From NCBI GenBank assembly GCA_905116865.2, contig CAJHNH020003179.1, forward strand, positions 34,501-98,500: a DNA stretch of 64,000 bases. The letters run 5' to 3'. The notes under the pieces were generated by a model. That model saw only the letters and a program-made list of their open reading frames with translations, was not told the origin of the DNA and searched no databases. Numbering within the stretch: position 1 is the first letter of the stretch; every line of letters starts with the position of its first letter. Positions 43,111 through 55,234 of this stretch are shown piece after piece. This DNA comes from Candidula unifasciata. Taxonomy: Eukaryota > Mollusca > Gastropoda > Stylommatophora > Geomitridae. Made by a program: the position numbers and the translations under genes.

Positions 43111-43300
43111 ATTAATGTGTGTGTCATAGCTGGATATTGGCAGAAGAAAATCAGAAAACTTTTAAGTCATCTGAGAATTGTGACTACTGTGTTTCTATTT
43201 ATCACTTAGTTTTTTTAGGGCAGTCTAGACAGAGGGGTTGTGAGCCTGACGATTTAGGGCTAGTGCTGTCACCATAGACTGCAGGCTTTAATGTTTTTTT

Positions 43301-43665
43301 TTCCCACAACTTGAATTTTGCTTGCACATCCATTTTACACAATGCTTATTTTTATGCAGATTGTTGGTTCCACACCATGCTTTACAGGAGGCAGTGGATC
43401 TATCTCTCTTCCCTACACACCTACCCCCCACCCCCACCAAGATTCGTTACATATGTTATTGTTCTTGTTGTTTCATAGCCCATATTTTGGAGCAGAAAGA
43501 ATAGACTCGCTTCGCTTCTTGCAAACATGTAAAAAAAAGTGATTAATTAGGGGTTTGCTGAAGCCAGATGTGTTGGGCTAAAAGGCGCACTTATCACAGC
43601 CTTGCTGTAAACCGCAACGCAGCCTGCCAACTGCCCTTTCAAGGGCGAATGTTGAAGAAGGCATG
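43301..43665. repeat. Family A (reverse) fragment followed by A2 (forward) fragment
   Basis: 43301-43375 keeps TTGCTTGCACATCCATTTTA in reverse A order. 43480-43665 keeps CTAAAAGGCGCACTTATCAC and CTTGCTGTAAACCGCAACGC of A2 forward. Confidence 0.6.
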
Positions 43666-43717
43666 TTAAGCCTGAGAATTTATAATTGAATGCAATTTTT
43701 AAAGCAGGAATTTCCCT

Positions 43718-43911
43718 CACAGTTGGAGTGCATCTGCCTGAGAGGCAAGGAACTAAAAGTCTGCACACGAATAAGTCACACCTGTAAAATGAACATGCAC
43801 ACAGAATTTAAGTTCTGTAACAGGACCAAAGTCCAGAAGTGAGCAAACAACCAGGACTTTCTGTCAAAGTTTACAGCCAGTGAATGTGAATAAGAAGAAG
43901 AAGAAGAAAAG
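43718..43911 (+). repeat. Family A, 5'-truncated
   Basis: CACAGTTGGAGTGCATCTGC to GTGAATGTGAATAAGAAGAA, with (GAA)n tail. 43912-44798 holds no feature I can support. Confidence 0.85.
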
Positions 43912-44795
43912 AAGCCAGAACAAGTTAAATGCACCTGCCCGAGCCTGAAAGAGTAAAATATAGTGACTGTACACACTGCATCATACACCGATTATATGAA
44001 ATGCAATTCTACTGGTAGACTGTTGGTGTTGACACCTCTGGTGTTTTGCCATTTAATGCATTTGGGAGGTGCTGGATTTTTGGGTGGACTGCTGTCTTGT
44101 TTGATGTGGTTTTTCACAGTAACAGAAGTTTTGGGGGTGACCCATTTGTTGGCACATGGAACTGCGACTGATAACCTGGCCTTTTGAAATATATTGGCCA
44201 TAATAAAAGAGGCGATGAGTTGTCTTCGGCTTTATGCATAGTCAGTTATTTAATTGACCAATTATCCTCACTGCACATTGGGCAAGTCCATAACTGCTCA
44301 GATCCCATCTTCAGTACATCTGTCAGTGTATTGTGACTGATTAGACCAGTTCTAAATTAGTTTACTATTATTCTACATGTCTGACATCTCTATTTACTTG
44401 AAGTTCTTGTTGTCTTTTAATATTGTTGATTCGTCGTCATCTCCTGAACCAGCTACTTGGGCTGCCTCTTTGAGAGCATTGGGAACGTTGGCCCAGTCCA
44501 CTGCTTTGCTTTGTGTATGCAACTGCATTGCTTTAGAATGTAGCAGTGATGAAAGCATTGATCTGTAGATAAACCATCTTCATTCGCTAACAAAACATGA
44601 ACAAATGCATCAGAGTATTTTATTTTTCAAAGAGTAATAAATCAGTATGATAGAACTTATGTGAGTCATGTTATTTAAAAATATGTTTGTAATCTGAAGA
44701 ATTGACATCCTGTGACTCAAAGAGCCAGTTCTTGGATTGAGAATTCAACAGTGTAAATCCTAGAAAGCCTGTTTACTTGTATAAAACCATAATAG

Positions 44796-44798
<3 letters not shown>

Positions 44799-44831
<33 letters not shown>
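44799..44831. repeat. Uninterrupted run of 33 G
   Basis: All 33 positions are G on the plus strand. It is the longest of about a dozen G runs in the window. Length may be unreliable in the assembly. Confidence 0.9.
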
Positions 44832-44832
<1 letters not shown>

Positions 44833-45484
44833 ATCCTGCATTTACAGAGTGACCTGCTATCCTCGGGCTGGGGATTATTAAGTAACAGACCTTATAAAAG
44901 TTACTAGAATATTCATTATAATATTTTTGTGTGGTTTAGCTCTTTCACCCTGTAACAATCTTGATAATGATTTTGTTCAACATTTTCATCATAAAGAAAT
45001 GCCTCCTTAATAATTATCTGAAACACTGCCATAAGAGACTAGAGGAAAAACAAAGCAATATGAAATTTGGAGTCCTGAACAGTTATCTTTTAAAGACATC
45101 CACGGTCCTGACCTCTAGACCACCAGAGAAAGAGGTGAGAGCCAAGTCCACAGCAATTTTGTGGCTGTCAGATCACTAAAAAAATTCATATACATTTTTA
45201 TTATTGATTTATCTGTGCACAAATTTGTTAAAATAAGGGAATTAATCTCCAAATGCAAACGGAGCAAAGAATTAGCTGCTTTCCTTCCCTTTGATGATGA
45301 TAAACCTGATTTTGTCAACTAAGCTGCAAAGAGCAAAGGGATGTCATATGAGATAATTGCGACATAAATGATATCACAATTAAAAAAAAGAAAGAAAAAG
45401 TGTTCGTTGCTCCTAATATCTCAAATTTTTTGAGGCGATGAACATAGTCATACAACCATATCTAGAAACCATGCATTTAAACCA
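44832..45484. other. No gene recognised
   Basis: AT-rich intergenic sequence with no long ORF or known repeat. Confidence 0.4.
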
Positions 45485-45680
45485 ATGGTAGCTAGGTAGG
45501 TAGTTGTACTCCCACAGGACATCACACAAGCGATAAACACCCAGTAACACAAAGTGCTACCATGCGGATGAGGATCACCTGTAGAGAGATACCAGAAACC
45601 CCTTCCAACCATTTAGGCCAAATCTTGGGCTAGGCCATATTTATGGCCCGGCTGTATTCAGGGCCCCCAGGTGTATCCAT
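45485..45680 (+). repeat. Family C repeat
   Basis: TAGTTGTACTCCCACAGGAC, AACACAAAGTGCTACCATGC, AGGATCACCTGTAGAGAGAT and TATTCAGGGCCCCC in the same order as 20905-21070. Confidence 0.8.
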
Positions 45681-45827
45681 CACTTTGAATAACCCAGTAT
45701 TTTCACTCAACTACACAATCATCATTGGCCACATTGTCATTTTTCAGAGAGATCTCAGTGTTCAGATACAAGTTTCTCAAAAACAAGGATTTAGCATTAG
45801 ATGACTTTGGTCTATCTGCTGTAATTC

Positions 45828-46002
45828 AGGGCTTTTCAACTAAGTTTACTCAGGGGTCCAGGATGTTGAAAATGGGGATTGTCATGGGCCCGAGCCCCAG
45901 TTTAAATAGATTGTTAATACAATTGGCAATGATATGCGGACCACTGGCTAGGCCTCTGTGGTCCAGATTTGGCCCGCAGGCTGCTAATTGAATCGACCTG
46001 CC
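45828..46002 (+). mobile_element. hAT-like MITE
   Basis: Begins CAGGGCTTTTCAACT and ends ATTGAATCGACCTG (inverse CAGGTCGATTCAAT). The interior contains TTTGGCCCGCAGGCTGC. Flanks CTGTAATT and CCGTAACT match at 6 of 8 bases, as an aged 8-bp hAT target duplication. A second copy lies at 57677. Confidence 0.6.
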
Positions 46003-46452
46003 GTAACTCATATTATTGTACAATTTTTATTTTTTATTTTTTTTAACGCTGATGTAAGCTTCTTTGCTGATAAAGATGTAGATCTGAATGTTTCATTAGC
46101 GCTTCACTGTGTCTTGTTATTTGTTTTAGACTTTCATTTTCTAGTTTGTCATCAGTCATATTTTGTTTGTTTTGTATGTTTCGTCTTGATTATGTAAAAC
46201 ATTTTTTTTAGTAAAACCGTGTTTTCCAAAAATAAGACTAACCCCAAAAGTAAGCTCCAGTTAAGATATTGTCAGTAGGGTACCAGGACATAGAAGGGCT
46301 TATTTATGGAAAACTTGGTTGCTGGACTTGAGAGGCTGAGACCAATTGTTCCACAGGAAATGGGTTCAAAGTTCAGGTCGGAATTCTTGATTTGGAGTGT
46401 TCTGATTATGTTCTAGAATAAGACAACCATGATTGTGTTTGGATAAATGTTC
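46003..46452. other. No gene recognised
   Basis: AT-rich. Short ORFs only. Confidence 0.4.
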
Positions 46453-46722
46453 CCCATGTAGATCATGGGGCTCCATTGTGGGAAAAACAAGAATAGACCC
46501 GCTGCCTCCCCAGCAAGCATTTGATAGATGTCAGCTAATTGGGAGCTTCCTTCAGATTCGGAGTGCATGTGCCCAAGTGGCAGGAAATAACCAACTGCAC
46601 ACAAATAAGCCAGTAAAACAGATGTAGATGCAAAACTCAGGCACAAAGCCAAAGTCCAAATGGACGAACTGCCAGGACTTTCCGTTAGAGCTTACAGCAG
46701 GTGGACAAAGAAAAAGAAGAAT
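46453..46722 (+). repeat. Family A copy
   Basis: GTAGATCATGGGGCTCCATT to GGACAAAGAAAAAGAAG, moderately diverged with the tail partly kept. Confidence 0.82.
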
Positions 46723-47037
46723 GAATGAATGTAGAATTTTGTACATGTATAAACATAGATTTTTATATCTGGAAAAAATAAGACATCACCTTAAAATAAT
46801 CCCTAGTGCATTTTTTACGTAGCAGTTAATATAAGACCCAGTCATATTTTTGGGGAAACATGTACATATACAAAAAGGTTTAAAGTTAAGGGGAATTAAC
46901 TTAATTGGACTGGTTTTTTTTCTCCCTCATGGGGCTCTGTTTTTTTCTCCGCTGAACGATAGGCCATCAGTTGAGAATCTTGAACACAGCAGGAACCATG
47001 GCTCCTCAGGAATTTCCATGCTTTCAGAAACAACTTC

Positions 47038-47325
47038 CTGTGTGGGTTCCGGGCTCCATTTTCAGGAAAGGAGGGAAAGACTAGACCTATTGTCTTTCAA
47101 CCAGCATGTCGTACAAGGCAACTAATTAGGGGAGTTTCCTTTGAATTTGGAGTGCGTCTGCCTGAGTGGCAAGGAACTGTGGTCTGCATACAAAAAAGCC
47201 ATATCTGTAAAACAGATGTGCACTCAAAGCTCAAGTTCTTGAACAAGACCATAAAGTTCAGAAATGGATGAACAACCAAAACTTTCCGCCGGAGTTTACA
47301 GCTGGTGAACGCTTAAAAAAAAAGA
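47038..47325 (+). repeat. Family A, full length
   Basis: CTGTGTGGGTTCCGGGCTCC to GGTGAACGCTTAAAAAAAAA. The (GAA)n tail is replaced by an A run. Confidence 0.88.
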
Positions 47326-48005
47326 CTAAACAAGTATGAGATAAACAGCTTAACCACTTACAGGTGGTTACTTATTTCTGGTTACGTAATGGTGTGTTTT
47401 TAGTTTAATCATTTTTTTTTTTTAAATTATACTTTTTTGTTTCATGTACAAAATTTTGTGTGTAAATATATTTGTTTTATCCATAAATAATTTAGAATGG
47501 TGACTTTTTGTAAATTTGGATGCCGTGAGGGACATAGATTCACTTCTTTCTGCCTGTTTCTTTCCAGAAGGAGACATTGTCATGGTATATCAATTGAAGC
47601 ATAGGATTTTAATAAGGCTGGTGATGTTGAATGGATTGTTTTTGGACAGGATGTAGTTTCAGTACCAGTGTTATTGTCCCTTTAAAAAAAAACATTTCTC
47701 TGCTTTCGTCAGTTTGCAGGATGTCATAAATAATGCTACATGTTAAATTATGTGCTTAATCAACCAACAGTAATATTGGAAAGGAAATGAAACCATAGTA
47801 AAGTCAGTACCATAATCTAAAACATACACAACAATGCAGAGACAATTAGTTAATTCAAACTACTTATTTTTTTTTTCACATTACAACATATTCGGCAACA
47901 CTGTGGAAAGTCACTGACTGCTTTCGGATACCTGCACACGGAAACATATAGTCATATTTCTGTCTCCTCCTGTATACTTAGTTAAAGTAAGTGTCCAGTT
48001 TCCTC
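47326..48005. other. No gene recognised
   Basis: AT-rich intergenic stretch. No ORF or repeat family found. Confidence 0.4.
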
Positions 48006-48238
48006 ACCTTCAGGCATATAGGGCTAGACCTAGAATTTATAGACCAATGGGCACTTGGTGGGTAATGTTGCCAGCATCACACTGACCACCTTTACTTCCC
48101 AGGACTTTGTCTGGTACCCATTTAAGGCTGGGTCAACCTGAGAGCTTTTTTGATAAAAGTGTGGTTCCATTAGGACCTGACCCCACGACCTTCCTATCCA
48201 CAGGCGAGCTTCTAGACACTACACCATGGTAGCTACCC
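48006..48238 (-). repeat. Family B, reverse, first head type
   Basis: CACCTTCAGGCATATAGGGC, ACTTCCCAGGACTTTGTCTG and, in reverse, head TAGTGTCTAGAAGCTCGCC. Complete. Confidence 0.85.
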
Positions 48239-48597
48239 ATATAATTAGAGTGTTGATGGACTGAGGTATCAGCTGTGACTGTGCATGTTGTCTGCAACGG
48301 TTCAGTGATTGCTTTGTAACTTTTGAAGAAGTTCTGAATGTGAACCACTTCAGCATACATCTGTGTATTTCTCTTTTCTCATGTCTTTCATTTAGGGGGG
48401 GGGGGGGGGGGGTGTTAGATGGGGGTGGTGTTGTGTATTTTGACACTGCATTCATGTTTCAAGTGCTTCCACTGCTGTTTCTCATTGCTGTTCTGGTGTT
48501 GTGTGGTTTAGCTAGGGACAGCAATGATTTCTTTCACTTTTGCAGTATTAAAATTAAACCTCACTGTGTTTATTGGTTATTCTATATTTTATGTCTA

Positions 48598-48842
48598 GGA
48601 CCCTCTGTGGTGTAGCGGCTAGATGCTACCCAAAGATCATGGGTTAAAATCTGAATGAGGTCGGATATTTTTCAAATACTTTGGCTCCCAGGTTGGCCCA
48701 GAGTAGAGTCCTGGAAAGTAAGGGTGGCTCTTTTTGATGTTGACCACATCTCCCTCTGAGTGTTGATTGGTCTGTAAAATATGGGTCTAGCACATCATGC
48801 CCAATATGCCTTAAGGTTGTGGAAAAGGGTCCTTTGCATATG
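48598..48842 (+). repeat. Family B, first head type
   Basis: Head CCCTCTGTGGTGTAGCGGCT, then AGTCCTGGAAAGTAAGGGTG, GGGTCTAGCACATCATGCCC and terminus GGTTGTGGAAAAGGGTCCTT. Confidence 0.87.
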
Positions 48843-48874
48843 TTGTATGTTTCTTAACGTTTTCTGTCCCATTC

Positions 48875-49010
48875 TTCTTCTTCTTTTTTTGTCCGGTTGA
48901 AGAATTTGAGTTATGCTTGTTTACAGCATGGCTGCAATATTTTCGCCTTTCGGACGACACGTCCAACTTTATTGAGCAGTTTGTATTCACTGGGCTAGCC
49001 TTCCTGGTTG
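48875..49010 (-). repeat. A2-like fragment, reverse
   Basis: Reversed (GAA)n (TTCTTCTTCTTTTTTTGTCC) followed by TTTACAGCATGGCTGC and TTCGGACGACACGTCCAAC, similar to 38905-38980. Confidence 0.5.
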
Positions 49011-49580
49011 CAGGAGAATTGATGGGTGAACCTTTTCTGTCACACAGTAGGGCACTTAAAGGTCAGACATCCTGAACTTTGCTGTCTGTTATGCTATAGG
49101 ACTTTTGAACCTAAGCAGAATTTCAGTAGGACTCTTGGTCGACAAACGCTCGAACCAAGGTTTGTCATATTGTAGAATATTCAGTCAGCCGGCTTCCAGT
49201 TAGTTATAAATGAGTTTTTGATGGACCTTAGGACTCCATGCATTGGAGGTGGGCTGAAGAGAGGCAAAGGATTTCAGGACACTGTACCTCTGGGAGCCAC
49301 CACCTCTGAGATACTCTCCCACCCTAGTTCCGGGGTGCACAATGAGAACATGCGGCAGGAGTCTTGCATGAGAATCCATAAAACCAGCGCAGAGCCGGCT
49401 GGAATCCAAGTTGAAGTACCAAGTATCTCCTAATACACGTGACAAAGGCCTTAACTTCCCCAGCTTTCTTCTCTACCATTATTCCAGAAAGAAAGAAGAT
49501 AATAAACTTGTTACAAAATTGTAACCTGCACTACTGAAACATAAATAGGAAATGAGAATATTTACAAATACAGCCACATT
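49011..49580. other. No gene recognised
   Basis: Intergenic. ORFs on both strands overlap and none shows a domain. Confidence 0.35.
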
Positions 49581-49584
49581 GTTA

Positions 49585-49640
49585 TATTTACGTATCCCTG
49601 CTGTATGGTGCAGAAACCTGGACAGTAAGCAAACAGTTAT
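49585..49640 (+). pseudogene. Very short LINE RT relic
   Basis: Reads SLLYGAETWTVSKQL, equivalent to LTYGCESWTIGRQ in the 14.6-kb LINE. Confidence 0.55.
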
Positions 49641-49651
49641 AACATTGTCCT

Positions 49652-49912
49652 TGGTTCTCTGGAGTTGTAGATGTACATAAGAATAGGTCAGTTCTTTGGA
49701 GTTGCAGATATACATAAGAATAGGTCGGTTCTCTGGAGTTGTAAATATACAAAAGAATAGGTCGGTTCTCTGGAGTTGTAGATATACACAAGAATAGGTT
49801 GGTTCTCTGGAGTTGTAGATATACATAAGAATAGGTCGGTTCTTTGGAGTTGTAGATATCCACAAAAATAGGTTGGTTTTCTGGAGTTTTAGATGTATGT
49901 AAGTATAGGTTG
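49652..49912. repeat. 37-bp minisatellite, about 7 copies
   Basis: Unit GGTTCTCTGGAGTTGTAGAT then ATACATAAGAATAGGTC. It begins right after the LINE relic. Because 37 is not a multiple of 3, it gives overlapping ORFs. Confidence 0.95.
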
Positions 49913-50519
49913 TAAATCATGGAAACAGAAATAGAGTTTTAGTATGTTGTCAGAATTGTCAACTTTAATAAAATTTTCTGTTATGTTCAGTTTCATAATT
50001 TTGAATGTTATGTAGAGTTTTTTAATTTTGTATGTCAATGTCCAGTTTCACTGTTCCCTGTTTTGTCAAGATTCATTAAACTATGTATATATTTGTATGT
50101 CCAGTTACATTGGGCCCATATAATGTACACGCAATCATTGTCTAAACACACGCACTCATATAAAACATAATATACACACAGACAGATATATATATATATA
50201 TATATGTATTTTTATATACACACACAAATACATATACATACACACGCACACACACACATACACACGCGTGTCATATTCTCATGTATGTTTTCCTATGTAT
50301 ATGGCGAAATGTTTTCCCAAATTTTGAAAATTTAAAAATTAGGGGTCATCTTGCACATAAAATATGACTAAAATATTTATTTCTTAATTTTTTTTATTTT
50401 AAAAAATGGTTTGGGAGCGGGGTGTATTTTATTGACGGAAAAATACAGTACATAAGTATACATAACATTAACCATATAAATATACACAAATCCATACTTG
50501 GTGATGCCATCATGCCATT
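49913..50519. other. AT-rich with short CA/TA microsatellites
   Basis: TATA and CACA dinucleotide runs near 50190-50270. No gene. Confidence 0.6.
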
Positions 50520-50524
50520 GTGTT

Positions 50525-50895
50525 TGCAGTCAGCTGGGGAATGTTGAATTAAGAATCGACAGCATTTGGGACACTCCCATAAGCGCTCCGTCCCCCATCT
50601 TTAGCAGCAAGCTAAGAGTTCCAATTCCGTTGGCACCAGGTAACTGTCGGATTGTATATCTGTCTGGTCTTTCCGTTGAATGTTGAGCGTCGGCCAGATC
50701 CTCTGATAACTCTCCCCCCTCCCGCACCCAGCGACATTATCCTCAGACTGTACTGATCTATTTGTGCCTCCACAGTGTTTACTCGCTCCCAAATGGCCCT
50801 GACAACATCTAGATTGTCATACATCAATTCACCACCAAGTGGAGTCTGTGAAACCGGTCAGCCTATCTGCCTGTTCATTTCCCAACACACCAGCA
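50525..50895 (-). pseudogene. 3' end of RNase-H-type LINE, reverse
   Basis: The minus strand reads MMYDNLDVVRAIWERVNTVE, QIDQYSLRIMS, then QLPGANGIGTLSLLLKMGDG and ALMGVSQMLSILN. Equivalent to 19255-19545. Confidence 0.8.
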
Positions 50896-51200
50896 TCACC
50901 TGGGTGGAAGTCATATACAAGAACCTGTCTGGTTTAACTACGTTTTCTGTCACACTTGATGAATGAATTGTAAACATGTGAGATTATGTAAATACCAGCC
51001 TTCAGTATGGTTTCTCTCGTCTTGTCCCAGAATCAATCAACATTGAACAAATTGAAATATTGTTACTGACTTGACATTTCTTCTTTTAGTCGAGCTTTGT
51101 GTGTGCCAGAATAAGAGTGCCTCATGCAGTGGTTTTCTACTGGGTTGTTGGGAGGGGGGGGGGGGGTTTAAAAAGAAGTTTCAATAAAGGAGTGTTTTTC
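50896..51200. other. No gene recognised; contains a G run near 51155
   Basis: Intergenic. Apart from a run of about 17 G there is nothing I can support. Confidence 0.4.
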
Positions 51201-51209
51201 CGTTTATAA

Positions 51210-51378
51210 TCTACCTGGCGGAGCCGGATTGTTTATCAAAAATGGCTTTGAGTGGGTACGGGGTGCAGTCCCGGGAAGTAAAGGTGGCCGGCGTAATGCT
51301 GACCACATCACCCATCTTGTGCTGATTGGTCTATGAATAATATAGGACTAGCCCTATATGCCCTACATGCCTAAATGC
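51210..51378 (+). repeat. Family B copy next to the large minisatellite
   Basis: AGTCCCGGGAAGTAAAGGTG, CCGGCGTAATGCTGACCACA and GACTAGCCCTATATGCCCTA. It ends at CATGCCTAAATGCTCG, about 70 bp before the array starts. Confidence 0.82.
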
Positions 51379-51449
51379 TCGACTTATAACAACAAAACAA
51401 CACTAGCAGCTTGTTGTGGAAAGTGGTCTCCCTTGTACCTTGTCCAACA

Positions 51450-53190
51450 TCGGAACAAAAGAAGCAGACATCACGACACAGAAGTGTCAACAAAAGAAGC
51501 AGACATCACAGCACAGAAGTGTCAACCAAAAAAGCAGACATCATGGCACAGAAGTGTCAACAAAAGAAGCAGACATCATCATGACACAGAAGTGCCAACA
51601 AAAAAAGCAGACATCATCACGACACAGAAGTGTCAACAAAAGAAGCAGACATCATCACAACATAGAAGTGTCAACAAAAGAAGCAGACATCATCATGACA
51701 CAGAAGTGTCAACAAAAGAAGCAGACATCATCACTACACAGAAGTGTCAACAAAAGAAGCAGACATCATGACACAGAAGTGTCAACCAAAGAAGCAGACA
51801 TCATCACCACACAGAAGTGTCAACAAAAAAAGCAAACATCATCAGGACACAGAAGTGTCAACAAAAGAAGCAGACATCATGACGTAGAAGTGTCAACCAA
51901 AGAAGCAGACATCATCACAACACAGAAGTGTAAAAAAAAAAAAAGAAGCAGACATCACGACACAGAAGTGTCAACAAAAGAAGACATCATCATGACACAA
52001 AAGTGTCAACAAAAGAATCATCCATCATCATGACACAGAAGTGTCAACAAAAAAAGCAGACATCATCATGACACAGATGTGTCAACAAAAGAAGCAGACA
52101 TCATCATGACACAGAAGTGTCAACAAAAGAAGCAGACATCATCACTACACAGAAGTCAACAAAAGAAGCAGACATCATCACGACACAGAAGTGTCAACAA
52201 AAGAAGCAAACATCATGACACAGAAGTGTCAACCAAAGAAGCAGACATTATCACAACACAGAAGTGTTAACAAAAGAAGCAAACATCATCATGACACAGA
52301 AGTGTCAACAAAAGGAGCAGGCATCATCACTACACAGAAGTGTCAACAAAAGAAGCAGACATCAAGACAAAGAAGTGTCAACAAAAGAAGCAGACATCAT
52401 GACACAGAAGTGTCAACAAAAGAAGCAGACATTATGACACAGAAGTGTCAACAAAATAAGCAGACATCACGACTCAGAAGTGTCAACAAAAGAAGCAGAA
52501 ATCACAACATAGAAGTGTCAAGCAAAGAAGCAGACATCATCACAACACAGAAGTGTAAAAAAAAAGAAGCAGACATCATGACACAGAAGTGTCAACAAAA
52601 GAAGACATCATCATGACACAGAAGTGTCAACAAAAGAAGCAGACATCATCATGACACAGAAGTGTCAACAAAAGAAGCAGACATCATCACGACACAGAAG
52701 TGTCAACAAGAGAAGCAGACATCATCACTACACAGAAGTGTCAACAAAAGAAGCAGACATCATTACAACACAGAAGTGTCAACAAGAGAAGCAGACATCA
52801 TTACAACACAGAAGTGTCAACAAGAGAAGCAGACATCATCACTACACAGAAGTGTCAACAAGAGAAGCAGACATCACTACACAGAAGTGTCAACAAGAGA
52901 AGCAGACATCATCACTACACAGAAGCGTCAACAAAAGAAGCAGACATCATCACTACACAGAAGTGTCAACAAAAGAAGCAGACATCATCACTACACAGAA
53001 GTGTCAACAAAAGAAGTAGACATCATGACACAGAAGTGTCAACAAAAGAAGACATCATCATGACACAGAAGTGTCAACAAAAGAAGCAGACATCATGTCA
53101 CAGAAGTGTCAACAAAAGAAGCAGACATCAAGACACAGAAGTGTCAACAAAAGAAGCAGACATCATCAGGACACAGAAGTGTCAACCATC
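51450..53190. repeat. 38-bp minisatellite, about 46 copies, 1.75 kb
   Basis: The unit CAGAAGTGTCAACAAAAGAA then GCAGACATCATCACGACA is 38 bp, with 35-bp (one TCA dropped) and shorter versions (GAAGACATC lacking GCA) interspersed. The plus strand is nearly stop-free in all three frames, so several overlapping ORFs with the same peptide cycle (TKEADIITTQKCQQKKQTS) arise. This is expected from a stop-free unit whose length is not a multiple of three and is not evidence of a protein. No splice sites or start context favour coding. Confidence 0.97.
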
Positions 53191-53635
53191 ACAGTGATAT
53201 TTGCACACTAATTTACCAGTGGTGCTGTTTTTAAAAAAAAATGGTATTTGACACTTTGATTCATGTGGATAAAATCAAATGAACAGAAACATACATGTAA
53301 ACTATGCATGCAGTAGTACTATATTTTAAATCACCACTGTTTGAACGCGGGGCACTGATGAAAATGAAAAAAAAAAAAAAATACCAGGTTTGGGTGGTGA
53401 GTTTAGCCAACTCGTACATTTTCTAGGGAGCTCAAGGGGCTTGACCCTTGTTTAACTGCATAATTGTAATTATAATAAAGTGCTGAATGCCAATAAATAT
53501 TTTTGTATAATATGAAAAGAGAAAACAAAAACTTAAATCGAGAACGTCTGTACATGTTTGAGACGGGCTAGGTCCTTCTTCTCACCACCTCGTCCCCCCT
53601 CCCAACCACCACAAGTTACTTTCCCAGGACATACC
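53191..53635. other. No gene recognised
   Basis: AT-rich intergenic sequence. Confidence 0.4.
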
Positions 53636-53637
53636 AG

Positions 53638-53785
53638 GGACAAACAGGCTGGTATTTTAGGCTGGGTCGAACTGCGACGCTCCATACCATGATACAAATT
53701 CACACAGCTAGCAGTGGGTTTTGATCGCGATTCGTTTGGATTACGAGTCGGACTCGCAACGCCTAAGCCACGGACGCCGCTGTGG
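53638..53785 (-). repeat. Family B head (second type), reverse, truncated
   Basis: TAGGCTGGGTCGAACTGCG to GAGTCGGACTCGCAACGCC and CCACGGACGCCGC. Only the head and start of the body are kept. Confidence 0.8.
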
Positions 53786-53999
53786 GGCACTTACCCTAGT
53801 CACACAAATAAGCCAGTAAAACACCTTTGGGGATGCTGGCTCAGGGTGACGATGTTTTTAGCGAAGCGATTAGGGGGGGGGGGGGCGGGAAGTAAGGTAT
53901 CTCTGCCCTTTCCAGTATCAGCCCGGTTGTAACTTCTTCATAGGACCGAGCCCACACCTAACTCCACGTGAGTGCGTCTTTACAAGGGATGATGCCTTT

Positions 54000-54252
54000 C
54001 TTCTTCACGTTCACCTGCTGTAAACACCGCCGGAAGGTTCTGGTTGTTCGTCCACTTCTGGACTTTAGTCCTGTTTCAGAAACCTGAGTGTTTTGTGCAC
54101 ATTCGTTTGACTGATCTGACATATTTGTATGCATATTGTTAGTTCCGACTTGGAATGATGGCTCCCAAATAATCGACTTTGTGTTGGGGAGGTAGCGGGT
54201 CTATTCTTGTTTCCCCCCACAATGGTGTTTCTCAGAACCTACATGGGGAGAT
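54000..54252 (-). repeat. Family A, reverse
   Basis: CTTCTTCACGTTCACCTGCT to CTCAGAACCTACATGGGG. Confidence 0.87.
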
Positions 54253-54382
54253 ACATATCTAACAGCTGTCGCTTTTGCAGCCAATACATCCGCTTGTTAA
54301 TTGCCTTTCGTTCCTGCATCTTGCTCTACTTCTCCTCCAGTTACCTCATTGAAGTAGGTAAAACATAGGTAAAAGTGAAGGA

Positions 54383-54632
54383 ACATTTTCCACGCCTTTA
54401 GGCGTATAGGGCATATAGGGCTAGACCTATATTTTATAGACCAATCAGCACAAGATGGGTGATGTGGTCAGCATCACGCCAGCCGCCTTTACTTTCCGGG
54501 ATTGCATCCGGCACCCACTCAAGGCTGGGTCGACCTGGGGCCAAGGTCATTTACGAAAGTCCGGCTCCGCTAGGGAGCGAGCCTACGACCTTCTGATCCG
54601 CAGGCGAGCCTCTAGCCGCTCCGCCTCCCATT
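54383..54632 (-). repeat. Family B, reverse, first head type, complete
   Basis: TTTTCCACGCCTTTAGGCGT, TGATGTGGTCAGCATCACGC, GACCTTCTGATCCGCAGGC and the reversed head GAGCCTCTAGCCGCTCCG. Confidence 0.9.
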
Positions 54633-55110
54633 GAAGTAGGGATGGGGGAGAATGTAAAGACCTTCTCCATGTTCTTTGTAACGCCTTGTTTATGTTGAAT
54701 TCTGTTACTTTTGTTCTTGATACCGTCATTCCATATTTTGCGTTGCATTATCTTTGCTCTGTTTATTATATTTCTTCAATCTAGCTGTTTGTTTATTCTG
54801 GGCATTCATGTCAGATGACCAAACCATCTCATAAGTTGCTTTTTAACAGACTATAAGACTGGTTGCTCCTGCACGACCCCAATGCTATTTTCCTGGCAAG
54901 TCCTCTTATCAGAGAAGTATCCATCTATGTAACATTTTGTCCATTCTGAATTCTCAATATAAGATTGTAAACAAGACACTACGATTAACCTTTAGTGTGC
55001 CACACTTTAATAATAAAAAAAAAAAAATTTATTGACCAACATTCCATAATCAGCTTTAAATGGCTCGAAAAGAAGTACCTTTTTACAGGAGGATCAGACA
55101 TCAATTTACT
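54633..55110. other. No gene recognised
   Basis: Includes a weak LINE-like reverse fragment near 54660-54880 (TTCTGGGCATTCATGTCAGA) that I could not confirm. Confidence 0.3.
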
Positions 55111-55124
55111 TAACTGTTACATAT

Positions 55125-55215
55125 TGAAACTCTGCCCTGGCTGCTGAAGTTGAGGACGGAGCATGCATGGAAATGCCCTGAGTGCTGTGATGTCAATTCT
55201 TGACTCAACTCAATT
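55125..55215 (+). repeat. Extreme 3' end of RNase-H-type LINE
   Basis: ACTCTGCCCTGGCTGCTGAA, TGCCCTGAGTGCTGTGATGT and TTCTTGACTCAACTCAATTA, as at 42000-42095. Confidence 0.75.
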
Positions 55216-55234
55216 AACTGTTACAAATGAAAAA

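Noticed and set aside
51358..53197. Several long ORFs (131-205 aa) on the plus strand
   Set aside because: All are readings of the 38-bp minisatellite in different frames with the same peptide cycle. The unit has no stop, so open frames are expected without selection.
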